Made by a program: the position numbers and the translations under genes. This document shows, piece after piece, positions 8,264 through 15,792 of a stretch of 64,000 nucleotides of DNA (positions within the stretch are counted from its first letter, which is position 1; each line of letters starts with the position of its first letter). Source of the stretch: Modicisalibacter tunisiensis (lineage in GTDB: Bacteria > Pseudomonadota > Gammaproteobacteria > Pseudomonadales > Halomonadaceae); contig NZ_JAGXFD010000001.1 of assembly GCF_020148005.1 (NCBI RefSeq), positions 2,679,583 to 2,743,582 on the forward strand, read 5' to 3'. The notes under the pieces are model-generated. The model was not told the DNA's origin. It made no database searches and worked only from the letters and a program-made list of their open reading frames with translations.

Positions 8264-8461
8264 TCACAGCGTGTCATAGAGCGCATCGACTTCCTTCTTG
8301 GCCTGCTCGCGTTCCAGCCCGTGGCGCTCCTGCAGCTTGCCGACCAGCTTGTCGTACTCGCCGCCGATCACGTCGAGGTCGTCATCGCTGAGCTTGCCCC
8401 AGCGGCGCTTGACCTCGCCCTTTACCTGATTCCAGTTACCTTTGACCTGATCACGGTTCAT
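8264..8461 (-). CDS. CsbD family stress-response protein
   Basis: 65 residues starting MNRDQVKGNWNQVKGEVKRRWGKL, the characteristic CsbD repeat of charged amphipathic helix; the typical family size is 60-70. The ATG at 8461 has AAGGAG 8 bases upstream. CsbD-like proteins are small, abundant, general-stress-induced proteins of unclear mechanism. First gene of the small cluster; its promoter must lie between here and the tRNA gene. Confidence 0.92.
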   Translation of the reverse strand: MNRDQVKGNWNQVKGEVKRRWGKLSDDDLDVIGGEYDKLVGKLQERHGLEREQAKKEVDALYDTL

Positions 8462-8631
8462 GATCGTCTCCTTGTCGAGGATGTCCGTCGGTTGCGGGCA
8501 GCCATCCCGGCTGCACGGTCTCAACGTAGCAGTCCTGTCGACGCCGCGCCTACCCCGTGATGCAAGAAAGTCTCGATATTGTCTCTCGCTGCTGATCCTC
8601 GGAAGCGGGACAACGCAAGGCGCCGAAGGAG

Positions 8632-8659
8632 TTGACGGCAAAAGAAAAAGTGGTAATAT
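8632..8659 (+). promoter_or_regulatory. Sigma-70 promoter of tRNA-Ser
   Basis: TTGACG at 8632-8637 and TAATAT at 8654-8659 are separated by 16 bases, with a GC-rich discriminator (ACAGCGCCG) ahead of the tRNA, as expected for a stringently controlled stable-RNA promoter. Confidence 0.7.
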
Positions 8660-8674
8660 ACAGCGCCGTGAGCC

Positions 8675-8764
8675 GGAGGGATGGCAGAGCGGTTGAATGC
8701 ACCGGTCTTGAAAACCGGCGAAGGTTAACGCCTTCCCAGGGTTCGAATCCCTGTCCCTCCGCCA
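8675..8764 (+). tRNA. serT: tRNA-Ser (anticodon UGA)
   Basis: 90 nucleotides with encoded CCA. The acceptor stem GGAGGGA pairs with TCCCTCC, the anticodon stem-loop CCGGT-CTTGAAA-ACCGG gives anticodon TGA (8709-8711), there is a long variable arm and the T-loop GGGTTCGAATCCC. Its last 14 bases are the integration site of the following element; the same 14 bases recur at 22091, so the gene was rebuilt intact by the integrant. Confidence 0.97.
8751..8764 (+). repeat. attL core, direct repeat with attR
   Basis: CTGTCCCTCCGCCA, the 3' end of the tRNA, is identical to 22091-22104. Use of a tRNA 3' end next to a P4-type integrase is the classic attachment arrangement. Confidence 0.85.
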
Positions 8765-8791
8765 ACCGCCTATATCAAGGGCGGTTTTTTT
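8765..8791 (+). terminator. Rho-independent terminator after tRNA-Ser
   Basis: ACCGCC (8765-8770), a 9-base loop, GGCGGT and seven T. As it lies inside the element's left end, it appears to be supplied by the integrant, with the ancestral terminator displaced to 22117. Confidence 0.8.
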
Positions 8792-8889
8792 GTGTCATGC
8801 CATCGCATCCCCTCCTATAAAATCAGCCACTTACCTGCATTCCTTGTATTAAGGCGTATCACCGTCTATCGTCCAAGCATAAATCCTAT

Positions 8890-8909
8890 GTTGGGTACGA
8901 AGTGGGGTA
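8890..8909 (+). repeat. Candidate integrase arm-type sites, left end
   Basis: GTTGGGTA (8890-8897) and GTGGGGTA (8902-8909) start 12 bp apart, just before the integrase gene. A matching pair with the same 12-bp spacing and orientation lies at 22022-22041 near the other end, which is the pattern of integrase arm-binding sites. Confidence 0.5.
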
Positions 8910-8915
8910 AGCGCC

Positions 8916-10169
8916 ATGCCGAGGAAAGCCAGAGAGTTAGCACCCGTCGAGGTGAAGCGCCTGACCACCCCTGGTCTATATGCCGTGGGCGGCGTGGCCG
9001 GCCTGCATCTTCAGGTGACGAAATCCGGCGCCCGGTCGTGGATTCTGCGCACCACCATCGCTGGCAAGCGTCGTGACCTTGGTCTTGGTGGATATCCAGA
9101 CGTGACCCTGGCCCTGGCCCGCGAGAAGGCCCGCGACACCCGCGAGAAGATCGCCCAGGGCATTGACCCGGTAGCCGAGCGCCAGCGCCTTCGGTCCGCC
9201 GCCCTGGCTGAACGGCTCAGGGACATGACCTTCGAGAAGGCCGCCGAGGCGGTCGTGGCCAAGAAGCAGGCCGAGGCCCGCAACCCGAAGCACGGCAAGC
9301 AGTGGGCGAGCACGCTGGAGACTTACGCCTACCCTGTCCTTGGCCCGATGAGCGTGGCCGACATCGAGCTGGCGCACGTCAAGCAAGTGCTTGAGCCCAT
9401 CTGGCAGACCAAGACCGAGACCGCGACTCGCGTTCGCCAGCGCATCGAGGCAGTGCTGTCGTGGGCATCCGTCCATGGCCACCGCAGCGGCGAGAACCCT
9501 GCCCGCTGGAAAGGCAACCTCGATGCGGTGCTGCCGGCTCCTACCAAGGTCTCGAAGGTGGAGCACCACCGCGCTATGCCAATGGACGACATGCACGACT
9601 TCATGCTGGCGCTGGAGAAGCGTAAGGGCATCGCCCCGAGGTGCCTGGCCTTCGTGATCCTGACCGCTGTTCGTTCTGGTGAGGCCAGGGCCGCGACGTG
9701 GGACGAGATCGATCTGGCCGAGAAAGTGTGGACCATCCCCGGCGACCGCATGAAGGCAGGCCGGGAACATCGCGTTCCCCTATCGGCGCCAGCCGTCGAG
9801 CTGCTGGAGGCCCTGCCCCGCTTCGCTGGCTGCAACCTGATCTTCCCTAACACCCAGGGCCGCAAGCTGTCCGACGCCACCCTGGCCGCCGTCCTGAAGC
9901 GGATGAAGCTTCACGAGACAGCCACCGTCCATGGCTTCCGTTCGACCTTCCGCGATTGGGCTGCCGAGCGTACCAGCACGCCACACCACGTTGCCGAGAT
10001 GGCCCTGGCCCACACGATCAAGAACCACGCCGAGGCCGCCTATCGTCGCGGCGACCTGCTGGCTAAGCGGGCGAAGCTGATGCAGCAGTGGGCCGACTTC
10101 CTGGCCACCACGCCAGCCAAGGCCAAGAACGTGACAGCGATCCGCGAGAACAAGGTGGCCGCCGAGTAG
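8916..10169 (+). CDS. int: P4-type tyrosine integrase (DUF4102 N-terminal domain)
   Basis: 417 residues. The N-terminal arm-binding domain has the DUF4102 pattern (GGVAGLHLQVTKSGARSW, DLGLGGYPDVTLALAREKA). The C-terminal catalytic domain shows R253 (TAVRSGE), H339 and R342 (VHGFRSTFRDW), H366 (LAHTIKN context) and nucleophile Y376 (AAYRRGD). It catalyses site-specific recombination between the element and the tRNA-Ser 3' end; the gene lies 150 bases inside attL and points inward. All catalytic residues are intact, so it should be active. Confidence 0.95.
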   Translation: MPRKARELAPVEVKRLTTPGLYAVGGVAGLHLQVTKSGARSWILRTTIAGKRRDLGLGGYPDVTLALAREKARDTREKIAQGIDPVAERQRLRSAALAERLRDMTFEKAAEAVVAKKQAEARNPKHGKQWASTLETYAYPVLGPMSVADIELAHVKQVLEPIWQTKTETATRVRQRIEAVLSWASVHGHRSGENPARWKGNLDAVLPAPTKVSKVEHHRAMPMDDMHDFMLALEKRKGIAPRCLAFVILTAVRSGEARAATWDEIDLAEKVWTIPGDRMKAGREHRVPLSAPAVELLEALPRFAGCNLIFPNTQGRKLSDATLAAVLKRMKLHETATVHGFRSTFRDWAAERTSTPHHVAEMALAHTIKNHAEAAYRRGDLLAKRAKLMQQWADFLATTPAKAKNVTAIRENKVAAE

Positions 10170-10278
10170 CCGGCGCCACCGACCCCGTTGGCTGGCTAGG
10201 GCCGATCACCCGAAAGCATGGCAACTCCACCATGCCCGCCGGCCTTCCCACTATGGAGTGAGCGCGAGGAGTAGCGCG

Positions 10279-11040
10279 ATGGCGTTGCAGAAACTGTTGA
10301 GAGAGCTGAAGCCCTGGTTGACGCTGGAGGAGGCTGCATCGAGGCTCGCCAACCTGGCCAGCGAAGAGGTTGGGTCCGTTGATCTCTTGAAACTTGGTAT
10401 TAACGGCAAGCTACCGCTGTTCGTGGAGCTGCGCGGCTCTGTCAATGCCAGGGCGGCAACCATTGAGCCCAGCGAGTCCGAATATCTCAGCGACCGACTG
10501 GTGTACGAGCCGCCCTTTCTCGGTGGGCTGCGGGGTATCTTCGAGCTCTGGGACCATGGCGGCATGCCTTGGCATTTCATCAATGTGCATGGCGAGCTGG
10601 AGTGTGAGATGGGCGGCATTCACATCTGGTCCCCAGAAACGGGAAAGGTGATTGAGCTCCTTGGGCGAGATGACTCCGGGGCCAAGACCCTGCCAAATGG
10701 GTGCAGCATCCTCGTTCGAGCTGATGACATCGACGCCCTGGTCGAAGAGCCCCAGAAGCCTGCCAGTAGCGGCGCAAGTGGTGCTGAGGAGCTGCGAGCA
10801 CTGGAAGTGCTGGGGCTGCTGGCCGAGGCGCTTTCGCAGCAACATCCTGGCCCGTATGCAGCAGCAGGGAGACCCAACAGGTCTGGGATCATCAGTATCA
10901 TGCGAGGAGTGGTGGAGGGCTATGAGAAGCCGTCCGATCCTGATGCCGACCCAATAAACCTATATGGGTTTGGCAAAAGTACGCTCGACGAGGTTTTGAA
11001 GGCTGCCATCAGAGCCTGGGAGGCAAAGAAGGATAGCTAG
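10279..11040 (+). CDS. Hypothetical element protein (253 aa)
   Basis: No family recognised. The N-terminal 60 residues (LKPWLTLEEAASRLANLASEEV, then LLKLGINGKLPLFVEL) resemble a winged-helix or excisionase-like module often seen in genes next to phage integrases, which suggests DNA binding; this is a weak inference. The rest is soluble, mixed alpha/beta. ATG at 10279 is chosen because GAGGAG lies 8 bases upstream; a GTG at 10258 is in frame. It is followed by two TCCAACTGGA dyads that precede the AlpA gene. Confidence 0.75.
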   Translation: MALQKLLRELKPWLTLEEAASRLANLASEEVGSVDLLKLGINGKLPLFVELRGSVNARAATIEPSESEYLSDRLVYEPPFLGGLRGIFELWDHGGMPWHFINVHGELECEMGGIHIWSPETGKVIELLGRDDSGAKTLPNGCSILVRADDIDALVEEPQKPASSGASGAEELRALEVLGLLAEALSQQHPGPYAAAGRPNRSGIISIMRGVVEGYEKPSDPDADPINLYGFGKSTLDEVLKAAIRAWEAKKDS

Positions 11041-11050
11041 TCCTGATTTT

Positions 11051-11080
11051 TCCAACTGGAATCAGATTTCTCCAACTGGA
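11051..11080. promoter_or_regulatory. Tandem dyad operator candidate before alpA
   Basis: TCCAACTGGA occurs at 11051-11060 and again at 11071-11080. Each copy is a TCCA/TGGA dyad and the copies are exactly 20 bp apart, about two helical turns, 48 bp before the regulator gene. That geometry suits cooperative repressor binding. Confidence 0.5.
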
Positions 11081-11128
11081 CCAGCCCGCCCGCTCACGAC
11101 TCCACGATACCCCATGTAAACCCAACGC

Positions 11129-11338
11129 ATGAGGTATCACGCTGTGACTATCGAGAAAGCCCGCACCTTCCTGACTGCCAAGCAAGTCGCCGCCCGCTAT
11201 GACGTGGGGGTGGCGACTATCTGGCGCTGGTCACGCGACCGTGACGACTTCCCGAAGCCCAAGAAGCTGGGCGACAACTGCACCCGCTGGCGCCTCTCCG
11301 ACCTGGAGCATTGGGAAGACGAGCGGGAGGTCGCATGA
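11129..11338 (+). CDS. alpA: AlpA-family phage transcriptional regulator
   Basis: 69 residues with a MerR/excisionase-like winged helix: FLTAKQVAARYDVGVATIWRWSRD, followed by FPKPKKLGDNCTRWRLSDLEHWEDE. AlpA proteins of P4-like elements switch on excision and replication genes. A GTG at 11144 with GAGG upstream is an equally good start. It sits just before the candidate regulatory RNA and the replication operon, the normal place for the master activator of a satellite. Confidence 0.9.
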   Translation: MRYHAVTIEKARTFLTAKQVAARYDVGVATIWRWSRDRDDFPKPKKLGDNCTRWRLSDLEHWEDEREVA

Positions 11339-11375
11339 TGCTTGCGTCGATCATCCCGTATCGCTATGCTCAGGG

Positions 11376-11457
11376 GGCTGCTGCAAATTCAGCAGCCGGG
11401 CGTGAGAACCCGAGTTCACAAAGGCGCACCAGCGCCCCATCGACAGGCGCTTTTTTT
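11376..11457 (+). ncRNA. Candidate C4-type antisense RNA with terminator
   Basis: The stretch contains a perfect hairpin GGCTGCTG-caaatt-CAGCAGCC (11376-11397), the linker GGGCGTGAGAACCC, and a terminator AGCGCC-N9-GGCGCT followed by seven T (11431-11457). GTGAGAA in the linker is complementary to TTCTCAC at 11524-11530, with further pairing on both sides. This layout, upstream of an Ash/Icd-like frame in a P4-like element, is that of the C4 antisense RNA of phages P1 and P7. I could not run a covariance search, so the class is tentative. Confidence 0.5.
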
Positions 11458-11470
11458 GCGTCCGTCGGTT

Positions 11471-11797
11471 ATGGCGGCTGTGCGTGGGACGCTTCCGAGC
11501 GTGCCGGTTTCCTTTGTGGCCGGTTTCTCACCCCGCGTACAGTCGCCACCCAGCCCCGTGAGAAGGGCCGTGGCGACTCCGAACACAAAGGAGTCTCACC
11601 CATGGCCAAGCTGTGCCTATTCCCTACCCGCAATCCGTCTGCACGCGCCGCCGCTCATCGAGCAATGGCTCGCGCTGCTCTGTTCGCAGACTCAAGCGCC
11701 GCCGTCCGGCTCAAGCGCTTCAACCACCACACCGAGAAAGCCCGCCGCCTGGAAGCCGCTGCACGCGGCCAGGAGGCGGCGCAATGAATCGTTCTGA
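11471..11797 (+). CDS. Ash/Icd-like frame overlapping the next small gene
   Basis: 108 codons from ATG 11471; the start MAAVRGTLPSVPVSFVAGFSP resembles the conserved patch of Ash/Icd-like proteins of P4-type elements, which may inhibit host division. The second half overlaps the 61-aa gene at 11602 in another frame, so both cannot be under normal constraint throughout. Treated as doubtful unless translation is shown. Confidence 0.35.
   Translation: MAAVRGTLPSVPVSFVAGFSPRVQSPPSPVRRAVATPNTKESHPWPSCAYSLPAIRLHAPPLIEQWLALLCSQTQAPPSGSSASTTTPRKPAAWKPLHAARRRRNESF
11602..11787 (+). CDS. Hypothetical basic small protein (61 aa)
   Basis: Starts MAKLCLFPTRN with AAAGGAG 8 bases upstream, a strong start signal. 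Rich in Arg and Ala, no recognised domain; the charge suggests nucleic-acid or protein binding. It overlaps the following gene by 4 bases (ATGA), which supports it as the true translated frame here. Confidence 0.6.
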   Translation: MAKLCLFPTRNPSARAAAHRAMARAALFADSSAAVRLKRFNHHTEKARRLEAAARGQEAAQ

Positions 11798-12032
11798 CGC
11801 CAACGAAATCGTCTTCGGTTACGAAGTGTCCGCGACCCGCTTTGAGCACGTGTCTGCGCTGTTCGAGGTAATCGCTCGCCTGGTCGACAGCGACAAGCCC
11901 GACCTAAGCACAGCCGCGACGCTGGCCCGACTGGGAATCGACGTTGCCGACCTGGCCGGCTGTGAGGCGAAAGAGGCCGGAGAGGCTGCCGAGCGTGAGC
12001 TTCAGCGCGTCATCAAGGAGGGGGAGTCATGA
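11784..12032 (+). CDS. Hypothetical element protein (82 aa)
   Basis: 82 acidic, helical residues (MNRSDANEIVFGYEVSATRF...). No known family. Start overlaps the previous stop by ATGA and its own stop overlaps the next start in the same way, showing translational coupling in the early operon. Confidence 0.7.
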   Translation: MNRSDANEIVFGYEVSATRFEHVSALFEVIARLVDSDKPDLSTAATLARLGIDVADLAGCEAKEAGEAAERELQRVIKEGES

Positions 12033-12304
12033 CGGCCACCACCAACCTGATTGCCCTGCTGGACGACATCGGCCAGCGTGAGGACGGCCTCGGCTTTGCC
12101 GCCCGTGGCCACTCCCGCCGGCTCAAGCGCCCGCTCCGCTACCTCCGCACCCGAGAGGATCACCTTCACGCCCTGGAGGGCTTCAGCGAGCTGGTGGAAG
12201 CCCTGGAGCTGCTGGAACGCGACACGACCCGCCGCCTGGCAGACCTGATTATCGGCGCCTGGCAAGACGCCTATCGCATCGACCGGGAGGGAGGTGCCCA
12301 ATGA
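12029..12304 (+). CDS. Hypothetical element protein (91 aa)
   Basis: 91 residues, helical, no family recognised. GGGGGAG lies 6 bases before the ATG and it overlaps both neighbours by 4 bases. Its place directly before the primase suggests an accessory role in element replication, which is only positional evidence. Confidence 0.7.
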   Translation: MTATTNLIALLDDIGQREDGLGFAARGHSRRLKRPLRYLRTREDHLHALEGFSELVEALELLERDTTRRLADLIIGAWQDAYRIDREGGAQ

Positions 12305-13302
12305 TCCCGCAAACGACAGCGCCCCGGCACAAGGCCGGGGCACCAAAGGCGAGCTTGAAGAGGGCTCGGGGAAAGCATAGCACGGGTGCAGTCGATCATC
12401 ACGACACCATCGAGGCAGCACTGGCCGATGCCCTTGCCGGTTACGGCGTCACACTGACCCCCAGGGCGTCAGGCCGCTTCGAGCGATTCGACACTCCCGA
12501 CAAGCCCAAGGGCAACGGCAACGGCTGGTATCGCATCCATGGCCCCCAGGCGGCGAGCTTTGGCATTTGGCATCTGGACGTGTCCGAGGTGGTGACGCTG
12601 CACGGCGCCAGCGACCCCGAGGCCGCCGCCCAGGCCCGGCTGGACGCCATGCGCGACCGCGAGCGGCAAGAGCGAGAGCGCCAGCAGCAGGCAGCCAAGA
12701 CGGCAGACGAGGCCCGGCGCTGGTGGGCCGATGCCGGCCCCGGCGATCCTGCCCACCCCTGGCTGGCCGGCAAGCGATTGCCCCCGTACAACCTGCGCCA
12801 GCGCGGCGAGATGCTGCTGGTGCCGCTGTACTTCGAGGGCGAGCTGGTGAATTTGGAGCGCATCTTTCCCGACGGCAGCAAGCGCCCCCTTAAGGGCGGG
12901 CGCGTCAAGGGCGTGGCGAGCCTGATAGGCCGCCTGGCTGGCGCCGAGCGCGTGCTGGTGGCCGAGGGCTGGTCTACCGCTGCCGCCTTGCATGAGGCCA
13001 TGGGCTGCCCTGTGGTGGTGGCCCGCAACGCCGACAATCTGGCCCCCGTGGCGCGGCGCCTTCGCCAACGCCTGCCGGATGAGGTGGGCATTACCATCTG
13101 CGGCGACGATGACCGGCACCTGCCGGCCCAGGGGCTCGCCAACAAGGGGCGAGTCGCTGCCCGCCACGCTGCCCTGGCTATCGACGCCACACTGCTGATG
13201 CCGAGCTTCTGTGCTAGGTGCGAGACCTGCACAGACTTCGCCGACACTCGCCTTTGCTGGCTAGGAGGAGGTCGTGGCCAACCCTATGCATACCTCGCTT
13301 GA
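12301..13302 (+). CDS. Toprim-domain DNA primase of P4/phage type
   Basis: 333 residues. Residues about 70-100 contain a primase-like segment (GNGWYRIHGPQAASFG), residues about 145-190 the DUF7146-like region (HPWLAGKRLPPYNLR), and the Toprim fold follows with VAEGWSTAAAL (catalytic Glu near 222) and ICGDDDRH (DxD near 263). The C-terminus carries a cysteine cluster (CARCETC and a later Cys) that may bind zinc. Expected to synthesise primers for element replication together with the DUF927 helicase that follows. Start overlaps the previous stop. Confidence 0.85.
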   Translation: MIPQTTAPRHKAGAPKASLKRARGKHSTGAVDHHDTIEAALADALAGYGVTLTPRASGRFERFDTPDKPKGNGNGWYRIHGPQAASFGIWHLDVSEVVTLHGASDPEAAAQARLDAMRDRERQERERQQQAAKTADEARRWWADAGPGDPAHPWLAGKRLPPYNLRQRGEMLLVPLYFEGELVNLERIFPDGSKRPLKGGRVKGVASLIGRLAGAERVLVAEGWSTAAALHEAMGCPVVVARNADNLAPVARRLRQRLPDEVGITICGDDDRHLPAQGLANKGRVAARHAALAIDATLLMPSFCARCETCTDFADTRLCWLGGGRGQPYAYLA

Positions 13303-15169
13303 TGTGTCCCATCTGTCCCACCTGTCCCAGCCCAGCAACCACGCGGCTTCTAGCTGGGACAGCACAGAGACTCCACCTGTCCCGATGTGTCCTATCGGAC
13401 ACGAAGTGGACCCTGCACAACAGGCCCATGACAGCGAGCCAGAAGAAACAAGGGAACCACGCCGCCCAGCCTTTGCCACCTACCTGACACTCACCCGCTA
13501 CGGGTCGCCTGGCCTTTACTACCACGGACAGCGACAGCCAAGGGGTGACGGCGATCCCGAGTCGTTCGACGTATGGGTGTGCAGCCCCATTGAGTGTCTG
13601 GCTGCCACTCACGATGAGCGTGGCGACAACCATGGTCTGCTGCTGCGGTTCAAGCCGCCGTATGGAGGCTGGCGCCAGTGGGCAATGCCGCTACGTTTGC
13701 TCAAGGGTAGTGGCGAGGAGTTGCGCGGCGAGCTGTTGGACATGGGGGTCAGGATCAATCCCGACGCCCACAAGTGGCTGAACAAGTGGCTGGCTCAGTC
13801 TGCACCCGAGGACAAGGTGATAGCGGCAACCCGTGTTGGCTGGCACACCCTGGAGGGAGGTCGAGCGTTTGTCATGCCGCGGCGCACCATCGCCCAGGGT
13901 GGGCTGGCCCGCCGGGTCTCTTTCCAGTCCGAGTTCGCCTCTCATGACGACTACGCCACAGCCGGCACTCTGGAGGGCTGGCGCGACAACATTGGCCAGC
14001 TATGCAGCGGCAATCCACTAATGGTTCTCGCTGTGTCCACCGCCCTGGCCGGCCCGCTGCTGTACTTGACCCACCGGCAGGCCGCCGGCATCCACCTGGT
14101 GGGCGATAGCAGCAACGGTAAGACTACGTTACTGGAAGTCGCGGCCAGTGTTTGGGGTGCGCCCGACTTCAAGCGAACCTGGCGAGCCACCGGCAATGGA
14201 CTAGAAGGCATCGCTGCGGCACTAAGCGACACGGCGCTGGTGCTGGATGAGATCGGCGAGGCCGATGGCCGGGAGATCGGCGCCACCGTCTACGCATTGG
14301 GAAATGGCGTCGGTAAAGCCCGCGCCAGCCGCAACGGCACCGCCCGTCGCCCCCATCGCTGGCGCATCGCAGTGCTGAGCAGCGGCGAGCGCACCTTAGC
14401 CGCCCACATGAGCGCGGCAGGCAAGCGCCCCCACGCTGGGCAGGCTGTCCGACTGCTGGACATACCCGCCAAGCGCAAGCATGGCGCTTTCGACCACCTG
14501 CACCGCTTGGACGATGGCCGCGCCTTCGCAGACCACCTCAAGAGCGAGGTCACGCGCCACTATGGTCGCGTTGGTCCTGCCTTCATCGAAAAGCTGGTGA
14601 GCGAGGAGCGAGACCTGGCCGGCGAGGTAGACCGCTTCGCTCAGATTCCTGGCTTTGATGCGGCCCGCCCGCTGCAAGGCCGGGCTGCAAAGGCACTAGC
14701 GCTGATAGGGCTGGCCGGGGAGTTGGCAGCCGAGTATGGGCTGGTCGGCTGGAAGCAAGGCGAAGCCATGGCCGCGGCTGTTGACGCCTTCCAAGCGTGG
14801 GCTGCCGAGCAAGGCGGAGCGCGGACCGAGCATGAGCAAATCCTGGCCAATGTGTTCGGCTTCATCGAGCGTCACGGCGATGCCCGCTTCAGCAACGTAG
14901 ATGCAGACCCAGCCCACGGCCCTGTAGTTCACAACCGTGCCGGCTGGTGGCGTGACGATGCCGATGGACGAGCCTTCCTGTTCAACAGGGAGGGGCTGAA
15001 CGAGGCGCTAGGTGGCTTCGACCTGAAGCGCGGTACCGAAGCCCTGGAGGTCGCTGGTTGGATAGTCGAACGAGAGAGTGCGGCTCGCTCCATTCGAATC
15101 TACATCAACGGCACCCGCCGCCGTGTCTACGTAATCCGCCCTACTGAAAGCGAGGAGATCCAAGCATGA
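13274..15169 (+). CDS. DUF927-domain ATPase/replicative helicase
   Basis: 631 residues, GTG start with AGGAGGAG just upstream; it overlaps the primase end by 29 bases. The N-terminal ~60 residues are low-complexity (SHLSHLSQ), the centre is the DUF927 domain with Walker A GDSSNGKTT (277-285) and Walker B ALVLDEIGEAD (about 321-331). These proteins accompany Toprim primases in satellites and act as the unwinding motor. The first 100 bases of the gene carry a TGTCCC repeat array, mirrored by a GGGACA array just after the gene, which are candidate initiator-binding iterons. Confidence 0.88.
   Translation: MANPMHTSLDVSHLSHLSQPSNHAASSWDSTETPPVPMCPIGHEVDPAQQAHDSEPEETREPRRPAFATYLTLTRYGSPGLYYHGQRQPRGDGDPESFDVWVCSPIECLAATHDERGDNHGLLLRFKPPYGGWRQWAMPLRLLKGSGEELRGELLDMGVRINPDAHKWLNKWLAQSAPEDKVIAATRVGWHTLEGGRAFVMPRRTIAQGGLARRVSFQSEFASHDDYATAGTLEGWRDNIGQLCSGNPLMVLAVSTALAGPLLYLTHRQAAGIHLVGDSSNGKTTLLEVAASVWGAPDFKRTWRATGNGLEGIAAALSDTALVLDEIGEADGREIGATVYALGNGVGKARASRNGTARRPHRWRIAVLSSGERTLAAHMSAAGKRPHAGQAVRLLDIPAKRKHGAFDHLHRLDDGRAFADHLKSEVTRHYGRVGPAFIEKLVSEERDLAGEVDRFAQIPGFDAARPLQGRAAKALALIGLAGELAAEYGLVGWKQGEAMAAAVDAFQAWAAEQGGARTEHEQILANVFGFIERHGDARFSNVDADPAHGPVVHNRAGWWRDDADGRAFLFNREGLNEALGGFDLKRGTEALEVAGWIVERESAARSIRIYINGTRRRVYVIRPTESEEIQA
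13305..13401. repeat. TGTCCC array in the 5' end of the helicase gene
   Basis: TGTCCC at 13305, 13314 and 13323 is in exact 9-bp register, followed by an inverted TGGGACA at 13355, TGTCCC at 13378 and the dyad TGTCC-TATC-GGACA at 13388-13401. Six to seven copies in under 100 bp are far beyond chance. Partner of the array at 15199-15305. Confidence 0.75.
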
Positions 15170-15792
15170 GCCTGGATGACGTTTACCGCGCCTTCGCCGG
15201 GACACCACAGGACACCACCTGTCCCGAAGGTGTCCCGCCGCAAACCCGCATGGTTGAGCCATTGGGACAAATGGGACATGTAGGACACCATAGAGATGAG
15301 GGACAGCAAGAAGAGGCCGGACCACTTCGCGAAATAGACACCCTGCTGGCCGCCCTGTCCGAGGCAGGCCACAACCTTGGGCACGACCTGGAGGCCAGGC
15401 TGCGTCGTGCCATGGCCAAGATGAGCCGTCAGGCACGAGCAGAGCTGGCCGCCGCCATCGACGATGCCTTCGAGGCTGGCACCAGCATCGAACAGGCTCG
15501 GCTGAGCATCAGCCGGCACCTGCCGGGAGGAGGCGACCTTGACCCCGCTTCAGCCGAGCAGTGGGTGGAATGGATCGCGACACGCTGCCCGATCAATGCC
15601 GATGACCGACGCTATCTTGGCGACCTGCTGCGCCTGTTGCCCGCTCGACGACGGGCAACGGCGGCATGCTGGTACTCACGAGCCTGGCTTCAGGCCGCTG
15701 ATGCCGAGCCCCTACCCCAGCGCCGCGACAATGCCGCCCGGCGGGCCGCCAACGCCACGCTGCGGCCCGTTCGACGAGGGGGTGGCCAGTGA
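15166..15792 (+). CDS. Hypothetical element protein (208 aa)
   Basis: 208 residues, overlapping the helicase stop by ATGA. The first ~50 residues (GQMGHVGHH) are encoded by the GGGACA array and look unstructured, while residues about 55-205 are helical (AMAKMSRQARAELAAAIDDAFEAG). No family recognised. Placement after the helicase suggests a replication accessory or initiator; untested. Confidence 0.75.
   Translation: MSLDDVYRAFAGTPQDTTCPEGVPPQTRMVEPLGQMGHVGHHRDEGQQEEAGPLREIDTLLAALSEAGHNLGHDLEARLRRAMAKMSRQARAELAAAIDDAFEAGTSIEQARLSISRHLPGGGDLDPASAEQWVEWIATRCPINADDRRYLGDLLRLLPARRRATAACWYSRAWLQAADAEPLPQRRDNAARRAANATLRPVRRGGGQ
15199..15305. repeat. GGGACA array downstream of the helicase gene
   Basis: GGGACA at 15199, 15264, 15273 and 15300, AGGACA at 15209 and 15282, and inverted TGTCCC at 15220 and 15231. 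The copies at 15264, 15273 and 15282 are in exact 9-bp register, a mirror image of the array at 13305-13401. Confidence 0.75.

Noticed and set aside
13305..13401. CRISPR array
   Set aside because: Repeats are 6-7 bp with 3-bp gaps, inside a coding region; no 25-40 bp repeat-spacer pattern and no cas operon nearby.
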